Origin: Actinomycetes bacterium
GTDB taxonomy: Bacteria > Actinomycetota > Acidimicrobiia > Acidimicrobiales > Ilumatobacteraceae
NCBI GenBank assembly: GCA_023417265.1
Contig: JAEZFY010000145.1
Location: 1 to 16,714, forward strand
Direction: 5' to 3'
DNA length: 16,714 bases
The notes beneath the pieces are model-generated. The model saw only the letters and a program-made list of their open reading frames with translations. It had not been told where the DNA came from and ran no database searches. The position numbers were made by a program, and so were the translations under genes. Below are positions 7,735 through 15,742 of the stretch, piece by piece (positions within the stretch are counted from its first letter, which is position 1; each line of letters starts with the position of its first letter).

Positions 7735-7753
7735 GGTGCGGACCTGCCGCACC
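7735..7753 (+). promoter_or_regulatory. Inverted repeat at the mrp transcription start (operator-like)
   Basis: A perfect 7-bp inverted repeat GGTGCGG-ACCTG-CCGCACC lies directly downstream of the TAGTGT box. The pairing extends to 10 bp (7732-7757) if one bulged C is allowed. Its position over the predicted +1 suits a repressor operator; as RNA it could also be a leader hairpin. No regulator gene lies nearby to link it to. Confidence 0.4.
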
Positions 7754-7777
7754 CGACGACCCTCCGTAAAGGGCCAT

Positions 7778-10141
7778 TTGCTCCTCCTGCTGCTTCTCCA
7801 CGCGTTCACCGGCTCGGCGCTGATCGCCGCGGGCGGTCGGGTCGGCCGGCGAGCCGGTGTGACGCTCGGCGCGCTCGCGCCGGCGGCGATGCTCGTGTGG
7901 CTGGCGACGCACCTCGGCGACCTCGACGTCGGGGGAGTGGTCACAGAGTCGACGGCGTGGATCAGCAGCCTCGACCTCGCCGTCGACCTGCGTTTGGACG
8001 GCTTCGCGGCGCTGCTGCTGATGCTCGTGTCGGGCATCGGCGTGCTCGTGTTCTGGTACGCCGCCGGCTACTTCAGCGATACGACCGCCGACCTCGGGCG
8101 GTTGCTCGGGCTGCTCGTGCTGTTCAGCGGGGCGATGGCCGGGCTCGTGCTCGCCGACAACCTGTTCGCCCTCTACCTGTTCTGGGAGGCGACGTCGATC
8201 ACGTCGTACCTCCTGATCGGCAACTCGCACGACAACCCGCGTGCCCGTGCGGCGGCGCTCCACGCCCTGCTCGTCACCGGCCTCGGCGGCCTGGCGATGT
8301 TCGTCGGGTTCGTACTGATCGGCCACGCCGCGGGCACGTTCCGCATCAGCGAGATCATCGCCGAACCGCCCACCGGCGGTGCCGTCAACGCCGGGCTCGT
8401 GCTCGTGCTGGTCGGTGCTGCCAGCAAGTCGGCGCAGTACCCGTTCCACTCGTGGTTGCCGGGGGCGATGGTGGCGCCCACGCCGGTCAGCGCCTACCTC
8501 CACTCGGCCACGATGGTGAAGGCCGGCGTGTACCTCGTCGCCCGGTTCGCCCCGGCGTTCGCCGAACATGCCGTGTGGCGGCCGATCGTGTTGACGGTCG
8601 GCATCGTGACGATGCTGTTCGGCGGGCTGCGGGCGTTGCGCCAACACGATCTCAAGTTGCTGCTGGCGTTCGGAACGGTCAGCCAGCTCGGTCTGCTGTT
8701 CGTGCTGTTCGGGGCCGGCTTCGAGGGAGCTGCCCTGGCGGGCACGCTGATGCTGCTCGCCCACGCCCTGTTCAAGGCCGCGCTGTTCATGGTCGTCGGC
8801 ATCATCGACCACCAGACCGGCTCGCGCGACCTGCGCGCGCTCACCGGGCTCGGCCGCCCGTGGCTGCCGGTCACGATCGTCGGCACGATCGCCGCGGCGT
8901 CGATGGCGGGCGTTCCGCTGGCGTTCGGGTTCGTCGCCAAAGAGGGCGCGTTCGCCGGCTTCGACCCGGCCGGCGAGCAGTCGTGGGCATGGTCGGCGCC
9001 GGTGCTCGGCTTGCTCGTCGCCGGGTCGTGCATCACGTTCGCGTACACGGCTCGATGGGCGTGGGGTGCGTTCACCGCGGGCGGCTCCGACTGGCGTCCG
9101 GCACCCCCGCCGGCGCCGCTCGATCAGCCGCCCGGCATCGGCTTCTGGGCGCCGCCGGCGGTGCTCGCCGCGGCGACGCTGGCACTCGGCTTGCTGCCAG
9201 TGTTCGCCGACGGGCTCGTCGGGCGGGCGGTCGGCGCGATCGTGCCCGACGCCCACCGCGTGCACCTGTCGCTGTGGCACGGGGTCAACCTCGCGCTCGG
9301 CTTGTCGGTGGTCGTCTACGTCGTCGGCTCGCTGCTGTTCGTCGCCCGCCGGCCGGTGGCCGGTGTGCTCGCTCGCGGGCACGCGATCCCGAACGGTTCC
9401 GACGTGTACCTCGCCGTGCTGCGCGGCTTGAACCTGCTCGCCGACCGGGTCACCCGGTTCGTGCAGAACGGGTCGCTGCCGTTCTACGCCGGTGTGATCC
9501 TGTTCACGGCGGCGGTGGCCCCCGGGCTGTATCTCCTCGTCGAGGGCGAGCGCCCGGCATGGCCCGAGTTCCTCGACAGCCCGGCCCACATCCCGGTGGT
9601 GATCGCCCTGGTGGGCGGCGCGGTCGGGGCCGCGTTGGTGCCGCGGCGACTCGCGGCGGCCCTGTTCCTGAGCGTCGTCGGCTACGGCATGGCGGCCCTG
9701 TTCGTCGTCGAGGGCGCGCCCGACCTGGCGCTCACCCAGGTGACGATCGAGACGCTCGGCACGGTGCTGTTCGTGCTCGTGCTGCGGCGTCTGCCGCGGC
9801 GATTCAGCCGACCCACCTCGGCCGGCACGATCCCGCGACTCGTCGTGTCGGCCGCCGTCGGCGCGGCGGTGTTCCTGTTCGCGCTGAGCGCCGCCGACAG
9901 CCGCACCGCCCGCCCGGTGTCCGACGAGATGATCGCCCGCGCCTACCCGGACGGTCACGGCAAGAACATCGTCAACGTGATCCTCGTCGACTTCCGCGGG
10001 TTCGACACGCTCGGCGAGATCACCGTGCTCGGCGTCGCCGCGGTGGGCGCGGTGGCGCTCGCCCGGGCAACGATCGACCCGCGTCGCCGGCGAGCGTCCG
10101 CCGCCGACGACACACCCCCGGCCCGGGAGGCCTCGCCGTGA
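7778..10141 (+). CDS. mrpA: Mrp/Mnh cation/proton antiporter subunit A
   Basis: Largest membrane subunit of the Mrp (Mnh) antiporter, homologous to complex I NuoL and fused to MbhD/MbhE-like C-terminal segments. From the TTG start (787 residues) the proton-channel features fall where expected: LYLFWEATSITSYLLIG with Glu137, ASKSAQYPFHSWLPGAM with Lys217 and His224, and TMVKAGVYLV with Lys248. The C-terminus carries LTQVTIETLGTVLFVLVLRRLP and then NVILVDFRGFDTLGEITVLG, diagnostic of MrpA rather than NuoL. I chose TTG 7778 because AAAGGG (7768-7773) precedes it and the product opens directly with a membrane helix. GTG 7730 is the in-frame alternative; it adds 16 Arg-rich residues, has no ribosome site and would overlap the inverted repeat. 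First gene of a seven-gene operon. Confidence 0.93.
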   Translation: MLLLLLLHAFTGSALIAAGGRVGRRAGVTLGALAPAAMLVWLATHLGDLDVGGVVTESTAWISSLDLAVDLRLDGFAALLLMLVSGIGVLVFWYAAGYFSDTTADLGRLLGLLVLFSGAMAGLVLADNLFALYLFWEATSITSYLLIGNSHDNPRARAAALHALLVTGLGGLAMFVGFVLIGHAAGTFRISEIIAEPPTGGAVNAGLVLVLVGAASKSAQYPFHSWLPGAMVAPTPVSAYLHSATMVKAGVYLVARFAPAFAEHAVWRPIVLTVGIVTMLFGGLRALRQHDLKLLLAFGTVSQLGLLFVLFGAGFEGAALAGTLMLLAHALFKAALFMVVGIIDHQTGSRDLRALTGLGRPWLPVTIVGTIAAASMAGVPLAFGFVAKEGAFAGFDPAGEQSWAWSAPVLGLLVAGSCITFAYTARWAWGAFTAGGSDWRPAPPPAPLDQPPGIGFWAPPAVLAAATLALGLLPVFADGLVGRAVGAIVPDAHRVHLSLWHGVNLALGLSVVVYVVGSLLFVARRPVAGVLARGHAIPNGSDVYLAVLRGLNLLADRVTRFVQNGSLPFYAGVILFTAAVAPGLYLLVEGERPAWPEFLDSPAHIPVVIALVGGAVGAALVPRRLAAALFLSVVGYGMAALFVVEGAPDLALTQVTIETLGTVLFVLVLRRLPRRFSRPTSAGTIPRLVVSAAVGAAVFLFALSAADSRTARPVSDEMIARAYPDGHGKNIVNVILVDFRGFDTLGEITVLGVAAVGAVALARATIDPRRRRASAADDTPPAREASP

Positions 10142-10617
10142 AGCGCCTCTTGATCGTCGACGTGTCGGTTCGGGTGATCTTCCACACCACCCTGATCGGC
10201 TCGCTGTATCTGTTGTTCGTCGGCCACAACCAGCCCGGGGGCGGGTTCGTCGGGGGGCTCGTCGCCGGCGCCGCGATCGCCCTGCGGTTCATCGCCGGCG
10301 GGCTCGACGAGGTGCGCGGCCTCACCCGACTGAAGCCGTGGACGATCCTCGGGTCGGGCATCATGCTCGCCGCCCTGACCGCCGTGGTGCCGTTGCTGTT
10401 CGGCGATCCCGTGATGTCGAGCGCCCTGTGGGAGGCCGACGTGCCCGTGCTCGGCACCGTCAAGACCACCAGCGCGCTGCTCTTCGACGGCGGTGTCTAC
10501 ATGCTCGTGGTCGGCATGATCTTCATGGTCTTCGAGGCGTTCGGCGGCGAACCGCCGACGGTCGTCGCGGCCCCCGCCGAGTCGCCCGACCTGGCCGATG
10601 CGGAGCCCGCCGCGTGA
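10138..10617 (+). CDS. mrpB: Mrp/Mnh antiporter subunit B
   Basis: Small membrane subunit of the antiporter, 159 residues. GHNQPGGGFVGGLV (29-42) and SALLFDGGVYMLVVG (112-126) are conserved MnhB segments. About 25 C-terminal residues are Pro/Ala/Glu-rich and hydrophilic. The GTG start overlaps the mrpA stop by 4 bp (GTGA) and is preceded by GGGAGG (10125-10130), so the chosen start is well supported despite a much longer open frame upstream. It lies at the expected position between mrpA and mrpC. Confidence 0.93.
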   Translation: MKRLLIVDVSVRVIFHTTLIGSLYLLFVGHNQPGGGFVGGLVAGAAIALRFIAGGLDEVRGLTRLKPWTILGSGIMLAALTAVVPLLFGDPVMSSALWEADVPVLGTVKTTSALLFDGGVYMLVVGMIFMVFEAFGGEPPTVVAAPAESPDLADAEPAA

Positions 10618-11024
10618 GCACGCTGCTGGCCCTCGCCGCGGCCGTCCTGTTCGCGATCGGCACGTGGCTGATCCTGCAGCGCGCGCTCACCCGCGTGGTG
10701 ATCGGCATCGGTCTCTTGAGCCACGGCGCCAACGTCTTGATGATGAGCAGCCACCGCCGTGGCACACCACCGATCCACAACGACGACATTCCCATCAACT
10801 TCAGCGACCCGCTGCCGCAGGCGTTCGCCCTGACGGCGATCGTGATCTCGTTCGGGGTCACCGCGTTCCTGCTCGCCCTGGCGTACCGGAGTTGGATCCT
10901 TACCCAGGACGACGAGGTGCAAGACGACCTCGAAGACCGCCTGATCGGGCGCGGCGGGCGGGTCGACAAGGACATCGCCGACGAGCAGACGGCAATTGCC
11001 GAGGAAGCCCTGGAACAGACGTGA
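10614..11024 (+). CDS. mrpC: Mrp/Mnh antiporter subunit C (NuoK-like)
   Basis: Three-helix membrane subunit homologous to complex I NuoK. The 136-residue product shows ALTRVVIGIGLLSHGANVLMM (24-44) and DPLPQAFALTAIVISFG (65-81), both hallmarks of MnhC. It is about 20 residues longer than many MnhC proteins because of an acidic hydrophilic C-terminal tail (about 98-136). The GTG start overlaps the mrpB stop (GTGA), with GGAG at 10602-10605. The next gene overlaps its stop in the same way. Confidence 0.93.
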   Translation: MSTLLALAAAVLFAIGTWLILQRALTRVVIGIGLLSHGANVLMMSSHRRGTPPIHNDDIPINFSDPLPQAFALTAIVISFGVTAFLLALAYRSWILTQDDEVQDDLEDRLIGRGGRVDKDIADEQTAIAEEALEQT

Positions 11025-12514
11025 CCGCCCTGCTCGCGCTCCCGATCGTGCTGCCGATCATCGGTGCCGCGGCGTCGATCCTCGCCGGCCGGATCAAGAC
11101 CGTCCAACGCGCCATCAGCCTCGCTGTGCTCAGCGCCAACGTTGTGCTCGCCACCGTGCTCCTGATCCGCGTCGACGACGTCGGCGTGGCGGCTGTGCAG
11201 GCCGGCGGTTGGTCGGCGCCGATGGGCATCACGCTCGTCGCCGACCGCTTCTCGGCGCTGATGCTGTGCGTCGCCACGGTGATGTTGCTCGCCGTCGCCG
11301 TGTACGCGATCGGTCAGCCCGGCGCCGAACGCCACCACGTCGGTTTCCAGTCGGTGTATCTCGTGCTCGCGGCCGGTGTGTCGGCGTCGTTCCTCACCGG
11401 CGACCTGTTCAACCTGTTCGTCGCCTTCGAGATGATGCTCACCGCCAGCTACGTGCTGATGACACTCGGCGGCACGGCCGCCCAGGTGCGCTCCGGCATG
11501 ACGTACGTGGTGATCAGCCTGACCGCCTCGGCGCTGTTCGTCACCTCGCTGGCGCTCGTGTACGCGGCCACCGGCACCGTCAACCTCGCCGACCTGGCGG
11601 GCAAGATGGCCGAACTGCCCGAGGGTGTGCGCACCGCCTTCTCGGTGCTGCTGCTCGTCGTCTTCGGAATCAAGGCGGCCCTGTTCCCGCTGTTCTTCTG
11701 GCTTCCCGACGCGTACCCCACCGCGCCCGGGCCGGTGACGGCGGTGTTCGCCGGCCTCCTCACCAAGGTCGGCGTGTACGCGATCGTCCGCACCCAGACG
11801 CTGCTGTTCCCCGAGGACTCCCGGTCCGGAACGCTGATCCTCGTCGTCGCCGGGCTGACGATGGTGGTCGGCGTGCTCGGCGCAATCGCCCAGAACGACG
11901 TCAAGCGGATCCTGTCGTTCAACATCGTCAGCCACATCGGGTTCATGATGATGGGGCTCGGCCTGTTCACCGTCGCCGGGCTCGCCGCGGCGGTGTTCTA
12001 CACGGTCCATCACATCGTGGCGAAGACGGCGATGTTCCTCACGAGCGGCCTCATCGAGCACGTCGGGGGCTCCGGCCGGTTGAGCCGGCTGGGCGGGATG
12101 GTGCGCACCGCGCCGGTGGTGGCGGTGCTGTTCCTGATTCCCGCCCTGAGCCTGTCGGGCATCCCGCCGCTGTCGGGGTTCGTCGGCAAGCTCGGGCTCG
12201 TCGTCGCCGGCGTCGAAGCGCGCGCGTACGTCATCGTCGCCGTCTCGATGGCGGTCAGCCTGCTGAGCATGTACTCGATGATCCGCATCTGGAACGGCGC
12301 CTTCTGGAGCGCCGCCCAAGAAGAGCCAGAGGGTGAGCCACACGCCGTCGGCCCGCTCGGCGGGCCGGCCCTGATGATCGTGCCGACCGCTGTGCTGGCG
12401 ATCGCCGGCGTCGTGCTGGGCGTGTTCGGCTCGCCGCTGTGGGAGCTCAGCGAGCGCGCCGCGTCCGATTTGTTGCGCCCCACCGCGTACATCGACGAGG
12501 TGCTACGCCCATGA
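11021..12514 (+). CDS. mrpD: Mrp/Mnh antiporter subunit D (NuoM/N-like)
   Basis: Second large proton-translocating membrane subunit, 497 residues, related to complex I NuoM/NuoN. LFNLFVAFEMMLTASYVLM places the conserved membrane glutamate at residue 137, and FGIKAALFPLFFWLPDAYP has Lys218. FAGLLTKVGVYAIVR has Lys249, and ILSFNIVSHIGFMMMGLG follows. These acidic and basic membrane residues are the proton path in characterised Mrp systems. Start GTG overlaps the mrpC stop by 4 bp; a GAGGAAG stretch lies 13 bases upstream. No residue expected for function appears to be missing. Confidence 0.94.
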   Translation: MTALLALPIVLPIIGAAASILAGRIKTVQRAISLAVLSANVVLATVLLIRVDDVGVAAVQAGGWSAPMGITLVADRFSALMLCVATVMLLAVAVYAIGQPGAERHHVGFQSVYLVLAAGVSASFLTGDLFNLFVAFEMMLTASYVLMTLGGTAAQVRSGMTYVVISLTASALFVTSLALVYAATGTVNLADLAGKMAELPEGVRTAFSVLLLVVFGIKAALFPLFFWLPDAYPTAPGPVTAVFAGLLTKVGVYAIVRTQTLLFPEDSRSGTLILVVAGLTMVVGVLGAIAQNDVKRILSFNIVSHIGFMMMGLGLFTVAGLAAAVFYTVHHIVAKTAMFLTSGLIEHVGGSGRLSRLGGMVRTAPVVAVLFLIPALSLSGIPPLSGFVGKLGLVVAGVEARAYVIVAVSMAVSLLSMYSMIRIWNGAFWSAAQEEPEGEPHAVGPLGGPALMIVPTAVLAIAGVVLGVFGSPLWELSERAASDLLRPTAYIDEVLRP

Positions 12515-12524
12515 GGACGGCGCC

Positions 12525-13067
12525 GTGAGCATCGTCTTGCGAGTGGCCTGGCTGGTCGCCGTGTGGATAGCCCTGTGGGGCGACGTCAGCGCGGCCAACG
12601 TGCTCAGCGGCACGCTGCTGGCGGTGCTGTTGCTGGTGGTGTTCCCCGTCAGCGGTGGGCGCCGCCGCGGCTTCATCTTCCGGCCGGTCGCGTTCGCCCG
12701 CCTGGTGGGGTACTTCCTGCGCACGTTGGTCGCGTCGAACGTGGCGCTCACCCGTGTCGTCCTGAGCCGCGAGGACCGACTCTGTACCGGTGTCGTCGAG
12801 GTCCGCACGATCGCCGACTCCGACGGCCTGCTGACGGTACTCAACCACCTCATCGCTCTGACCCCGGGCACGACCGTGATCGAGGTCGCCACCGATCCGG
12901 CCCGGGTGTACGTGCACGTGCTCCAGCTCACCGACATCGACTCGGCGCGGGCGGCCGTGCAGCAACTCGAGCTGCTCGTCGTCGAAGCGTTCGGGCCGCC
13001 CGAGATGGTCTCCCGCGCCCGGCAGGCCCGCGGCGACACGGCCGCCACCACGGAGCTGCCGGCATGA
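12525..13067 (+). CDS. mrpE: Mrp/Mnh antiporter subunit E
   Basis: Antiporter subunit of 180 residues with two or three N-terminal membrane segments and a soluble C-terminal half. MnhE marks include the FRPVAFARLVGYFLRTLVASN region (52-72), TRVVLSRED and NHLIALTPGTTVIEV (107-121). GTG start preceded by GAGGACGG (12513-12520), which overlaps the mrpD stop. The C-terminal end overlaps the mrpF start by 4 bp. Confidence 0.92.
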   Translation: MSIVLRVAWLVAVWIALWGDVSAANVLSGTLLAVLLLVVFPVSGGRRRGFIFRPVAFARLVGYFLRTLVASNVALTRVVLSREDRLCTGVVEVRTIADSDGLLTVLNHLIALTPGTTVIEVATDPARVYVHVLQLTDIDSARAAVQQLELLVVEAFGPPEMVSRARQARGDTAATTELPA

Positions 13068-13357
13068 CCACCGCGATCCTGCTCGTGCTGCTCGCCGCCG
13101 GCGTGTGCTTCGGCTATCGCCTGTGGCGCGGGCCGACCGTCGTCGACCGCGTGATCGCCGTCGACGGCCTGATCGTCGTCGGCGTCGCCGGGCTGGTCGT
13201 GAATGCCATGCGCACCGGTCTCGGCTCGTTCGTGCCGGTGGCCGTCGTCGCCTCGCTGGTCGGGTTCGTGAGCACGGCCGTCGTCGCCCGCTACATCGAG
13301 GGCCGGGCCGCCGAGCCGCTCGCGCCCGGCGACGTCCCGTTGGGCGGCTCGCAATGA
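13064..13357 (+). CDS. mrpF: Mrp/Mnh antiporter subunit F
   Basis: Short membrane subunit, 97 residues, with three hydrophobic segments. The RGPTVVDRVIAVDGL motif (22-36) is the MnhF/PhaF signature and contains the conserved membrane Asp. ATG overlaps the mrpE stop (ATGA), with GGAG at 13052-13055. The last 20 or so residues are hydrophilic. Overlap with mrpG follows. Confidence 0.92.
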   Translation: MTTAILLVLLAAGVCFGYRLWRGPTVVDRVIAVDGLIVVGVAGLVVNAMRTGLGSFVPVAVVASLVGFVSTAVVARYIEGRAAEPLAPGDVPLGGSQ

Positions 13358-13734
13358 CCGCCGAGATCGTCGTCCTCGTCGGAGCCGTGCTGATCCTGCT
13401 CGCCAGCATCGGCGTCGTCCGCTTCGACGACACGCTCGCCCGCACGCACGCGCTCACCAAGGCGACGTCGTTCGGTATCGCTCTCGTGCTGGTGGGCGCG
13501 GCGTTCCACGTCCAGCACGCCAGCGAGGCCGCCGCGCTCGTGCTCACGGCGGTGCTGCAGATGCTCACCACCCCGGTGTCGGGTCACCTGATCGGCCGGG
13601 CGGTCTATCGCAGCCGCTACATCCCGGCTCGGCTCGACATCGTCGACGAGCTCTCGGCCGCCGACTCCACCGACGAGTCGCCCGCACCGTCGGCCACGGC
13701 GCCCGCCCCACCCGCTGCCGGCCAGCCCGACTAG
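13354..13734 (+). CDS. mrpG: Mrp/Mnh antiporter subunit G
   Basis: Last subunit of the antiporter, 126 residues. FDDTLARTHALTKATSFGIALVLVG (residues 24-48) corresponds to the MnhG signature R-D-Y-R-HA-TKA-T-G. A Pro/Ala/Ser-rich tail of about 25 residues follows the third membrane segment. The ATG overlaps the mrpF stop (ATGA). Its TAG stop is also the first three bases of the -10 box proposed for the following lipoprotein gene. Confidence 0.92.
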   Translation: MTAEIVVLVGAVLILLASIGVVRFDDTLARTHALTKATSFGIALVLVGAAFHVQHASEAAALVLTAVLQMLTTPVSGHLIGRAVYRSRYIPARLDIVDELSAADSTDESPAPSATAPAPPAAGQPD

Positions 13735-13737
13735 CGT
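13732..13737 (+). promoter_or_regulatory. Leaderless-type -10 box overlapping the mrpG stop
   Basis: TAGCGT fits TANNNT and predicts +1 at 13744 or 13745, at the ATG of the lipoprotein gene. Its first three bases are the mrpG stop codon. No ribosome site precedes that ATG, which supports a leaderless start. Confidence 0.4.
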
Positions 13738-13744
13738 CGCCGCA

Positions 13745-14269
13745 ATGGCGATCCACCGGCCGTGGGTGAGTCCGGCGGCCAGCCGCCGCTGGCGCGTCGT
13801 CGTGCTCGCCGCGGCCGTTGCGCTGGCCGCCTGCTCCGACCGCTCCGAACCCGGCGCCGTCACGGCCGACGCCTACGTCGCCGCGCTCGGCGGGTTCATG
13901 CCACCCGCAGTCGCCGCCGACGAGCAACTGCCCGTCGTCTACGTCGTGCCGATCGGCGACGTGGCCCTCGATCTCGACACGCAGGTCGCCGTGATCGACG
14001 CCTTCGCCGAGCGGTTCGATGTGCGCTTCGTCGACACCGCCCAGGCGGCGATCGATGCCAGCCCCGACGACCCCGAGGCGAGTGACGCCCCCCATCTGGT
14101 GGGTATCGGCACGATCCATGCCACACCGCCGTACACGGTACGGATCGAGCAGTATGCCGATGCGACGCGCACCGAGGCGCATCGCGTGACCCTCGTCGAG
14201 CGCAGCGGCAGCTGGCACGTCGACTCCGTCGCCGACGTCGAACCCGAGGTGCTCGTCGGTGACGGGTGA
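13745..14269 (+). CDS. Predicted small lipoprotein of unknown function
   Basis: 174 residues, family not recognised. An Arg-rich N-terminus precedes a hydrophobic core and the lipobox ALAAC, with Cys30 as lipidated residue, so the mature protein of about 145 residues should be anchored outside the membrane. The mature part is acidic, starts TADAYVAALGGFM, and contains a VVYVVPIGD segment and a C-terminal RIEQYADATRTEAHRVTLVERSG-W strand-rich region. The sequence following the lipobox predicts a compact alpha/beta or beta-rich domain, but no catalytic motif is apparent. The ATG lies 10 bp past mrpG with no ribosome site. The last 11 bp overlap the MFS gene, so the two are probably co-expressed. 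Confidence 0.75.
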   Translation: MAIHRPWVSPAASRRWRVVVLAAAVALAACSDRSEPGAVTADAYVAALGGFMPPAVAADEQLPVVYVVPIGDVALDLDTQVAVIDAFAERFDVRFVDTAQAAIDASPDDPEASDAPHLVGIGTIHATPPYTVRIEQYADATRTEAHRVTLVERSGSWHVDSVADVEPEVLVGDG

Positions 14270-15641
14270 GCCGAGCGCCGCACGGCGGTGGCTGATCGGC
14301 CCGCCCGGAATCGCCCGTCTCACCGTTACGCACTGCCTGCACGGCTCCGCCGAAGCGTTCTTCACCGTGTCGATGGCCGGCTCGATCTTCTTCAGCGTGT
14401 CGCCGGACGCGGCGCGCCCGCGGGTGCTGTTGTTCCTGACGTTGACGCTCGCCCCGTTCCTCGTGATGGCGCCGATGTTCGGGCCGCTCGTCGAGCGCCT
14501 CCGCGGCGGCCTCGGTGTGGCGATCACCGGCACGTTCGTCGTCCGTGCCGCGCTCGCGCTGATGCTCGCCGGGAACCTACGCACGCTGCTGCTGTTCCCG
14601 CTCGCGTTCGCGTTTCTCGTCACGGCCAAGAGCTACACGGTCGCCCGCAACGCGCTCGTGCCGGCGCTGGCCGGCGGGCGCGAGGATCTCGTCAGCGTCA
14701 ACTCCCGCCTCGCGCGCAGCGCGACGCTCGCCAGCTCACTGGCCGCCGGTGCTGCGGCGGTGCTCTACACCACGCTCGGCAGCCCGCGCGTGCTGCAGGT
14801 CGCGGCCGTCGTCTATCTCGTCGGGGCGCTCGTCGCGCGCGGGCTCTGGCGCACCACCGTCGAGGCCCCCACCGAGCCCGCCGACGTCGTGCGCGAGCTC
14901 GAACGCGGCAGCGTCACCGGAGCGATCTGGGCAATGACCGCGCTACGCGCAGCGATCGGCTTCACGCTGTTCCACTTCACGTTCTCGCTGCGCGCCGAAG
15001 CCGCTCCGGCCTGGACCGTCGGGGCGCTGATCGCCGCCAACGGGCTCGGTGCGTTCGTCGGGTCGGTGCTCGCCCCGATCGCCCGGCGCCGGATGACCGA
15101 GCGGCGGATGATCACCGTCGCCCTGATCGCCCCGGCCGTGATGACCACGATCGCCGGCGTCGCCCTCGATCTCGTCACGTTGCTGGCCGCCGTGGCCGTG
15201 CTCGCCGTGGCGGGCAGCATCGCCCGGCGGGCGCTCGACGCGCTGTTCCAACGGCAGGCGCCGCACGCTCGGCGCGGCGCCGTGTACGCATGGCTGGAGA
15301 CCCGGTTCGAACTCGCCTGGGTGGCGGCCGCATGTCTCGCGGTGGCACTGCGCGTGGCGACGTGGGTCGGTGTGATCGCGCTCGCCGGGTTTCTGGTGCT
15401 GGTGGCGATCGTGCACGTGCGCCAGCACTATCGCGTGGCGCTGCTCGAGCCGCTCCCGGTGGTGTCGCCGCGGGCGCGGATGCTCGCCCACGCCGAGCGG
15501 CTGTTTCACGAGGAGGCCTACGACGAAGCGATTGCGCTCGCCCGGCTGGCGCACGAGCCCGGCGACGGGCAGCCTGCCGACGCGGCCACGGCGCGGGCCG
15601 TGCTCGACGCCGCCCGCGCCGCGCTCGTCACCCGTGCGTAG
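14259..15641 (+). CDS. MFS-type multi-spanning transporter
   Basis: 460 residues with roughly ten to twelve hydrophobic segments and short basic loops of MFS type: PMFGPLVERLRGG (about 72-84) resembles the motif-A loop, and APIARRRMTERRM (about 272-284) is the equivalent loop of the second half. A hydrophilic link (about 200-225, TVEAPTEPADVVRELERG) separates two six-helix halves. The final 55 residues are soluble and helical (AHAERLFHEEAYDEAIALARLAHE), like a single TPR-type helix pair. GTG start with GAGGTG (14246-14251), overlapping the lipoprotein gene by 11 bp. The transported compound cannot be inferred. Confidence 0.8.
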   Translation: MTGEPSAARRWLIGPPGIARLTVTHCLHGSAEAFFTVSMAGSIFFSVSPDAARPRVLLFLTLTLAPFLVMAPMFGPLVERLRGGLGVAITGTFVVRAALALMLAGNLRTLLLFPLAFAFLVTAKSYTVARNALVPALAGGREDLVSVNSRLARSATLASSLAAGAAAVLYTTLGSPRVLQVAAVVYLVGALVARGLWRTTVEAPTEPADVVRELERGSVTGAIWAMTALRAAIGFTLFHFTFSLRAEAAPAWTVGALIAANGLGAFVGSVLAPIARRRMTERRMITVALIAPAVMTTIAGVALDLVTLLAAVAVLAVAGSIARRALDALFQRQAPHARRGAVYAWLETRFELAWVAAACLAVALRVATWVGVIALAGFLVLVAIVHVRQHYRVALLEPLPVVSPRARMLAHAERLFHEEAYDEAIALARLAHEPGDGQPADAATARAVLDAARAALVTRA

Positions 15642-15701
15642 CCCGCGTGAGCGTGCTGCCCTGCCAGGAGACCGCGCGGATTGCTCGTCGAGGTCGTCCG
15701 C

Positions 15702-15719
15702 GAGTGCCTCCAGGCACTC
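15702..15719. terminator. Convergent hairpin between MFS and PhyH genes
   Basis: A perfect 8-bp inverted repeat GAGTGCCT-CC-AGGCACTC (drawn as 7 bp with a 4-base loop) lies in the 101-bp gap between two convergent genes. A weaker repeat CGCGGA...TCCGCG (15675-15702) lies just before. There is no T tract on either strand. Its place between converging stops suggests a bidirectional terminator. Confidence 0.5.
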
Positions 15720-15742
15720 CCCTCGATGCTCCCACGGGTCGC

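Noticed and set aside
5809..8037. Minus-strand open frame of 742 codons opposite the acyl-CoA dehydrogenase
   Set aside because: It spans the hairpin, promoter and start of mrpA, has Arg/Glu/His-biased composition, and the opposite strand encodes a well-conserved enzyme.
7643..9958. Very long open frame on the minus strand, 771 codons, opposite mrpA
   Set aside because: It lies antisense to a clear mrpA. The product is a hydrophilic mix of Arg, Glu, His, Gln and Asp with no domain, as expected for a shadow frame in GC-rich DNA.
7897..10137. Upstream extension of the mrpB frame giving a 906-codon frame
   Set aside because: The extension overlaps mrpA out of frame and is Arg/Ala/Pro-rich. The real mrpB starts at GTG 10138 with a ribosome site and matches family length.
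10523..12343. Minus-strand open frame of 606 codons opposite mrpC and mrpD
   Set aside because: Antisense to two overlapping, recognisable antiporter genes; the product is low-complexity and charged.
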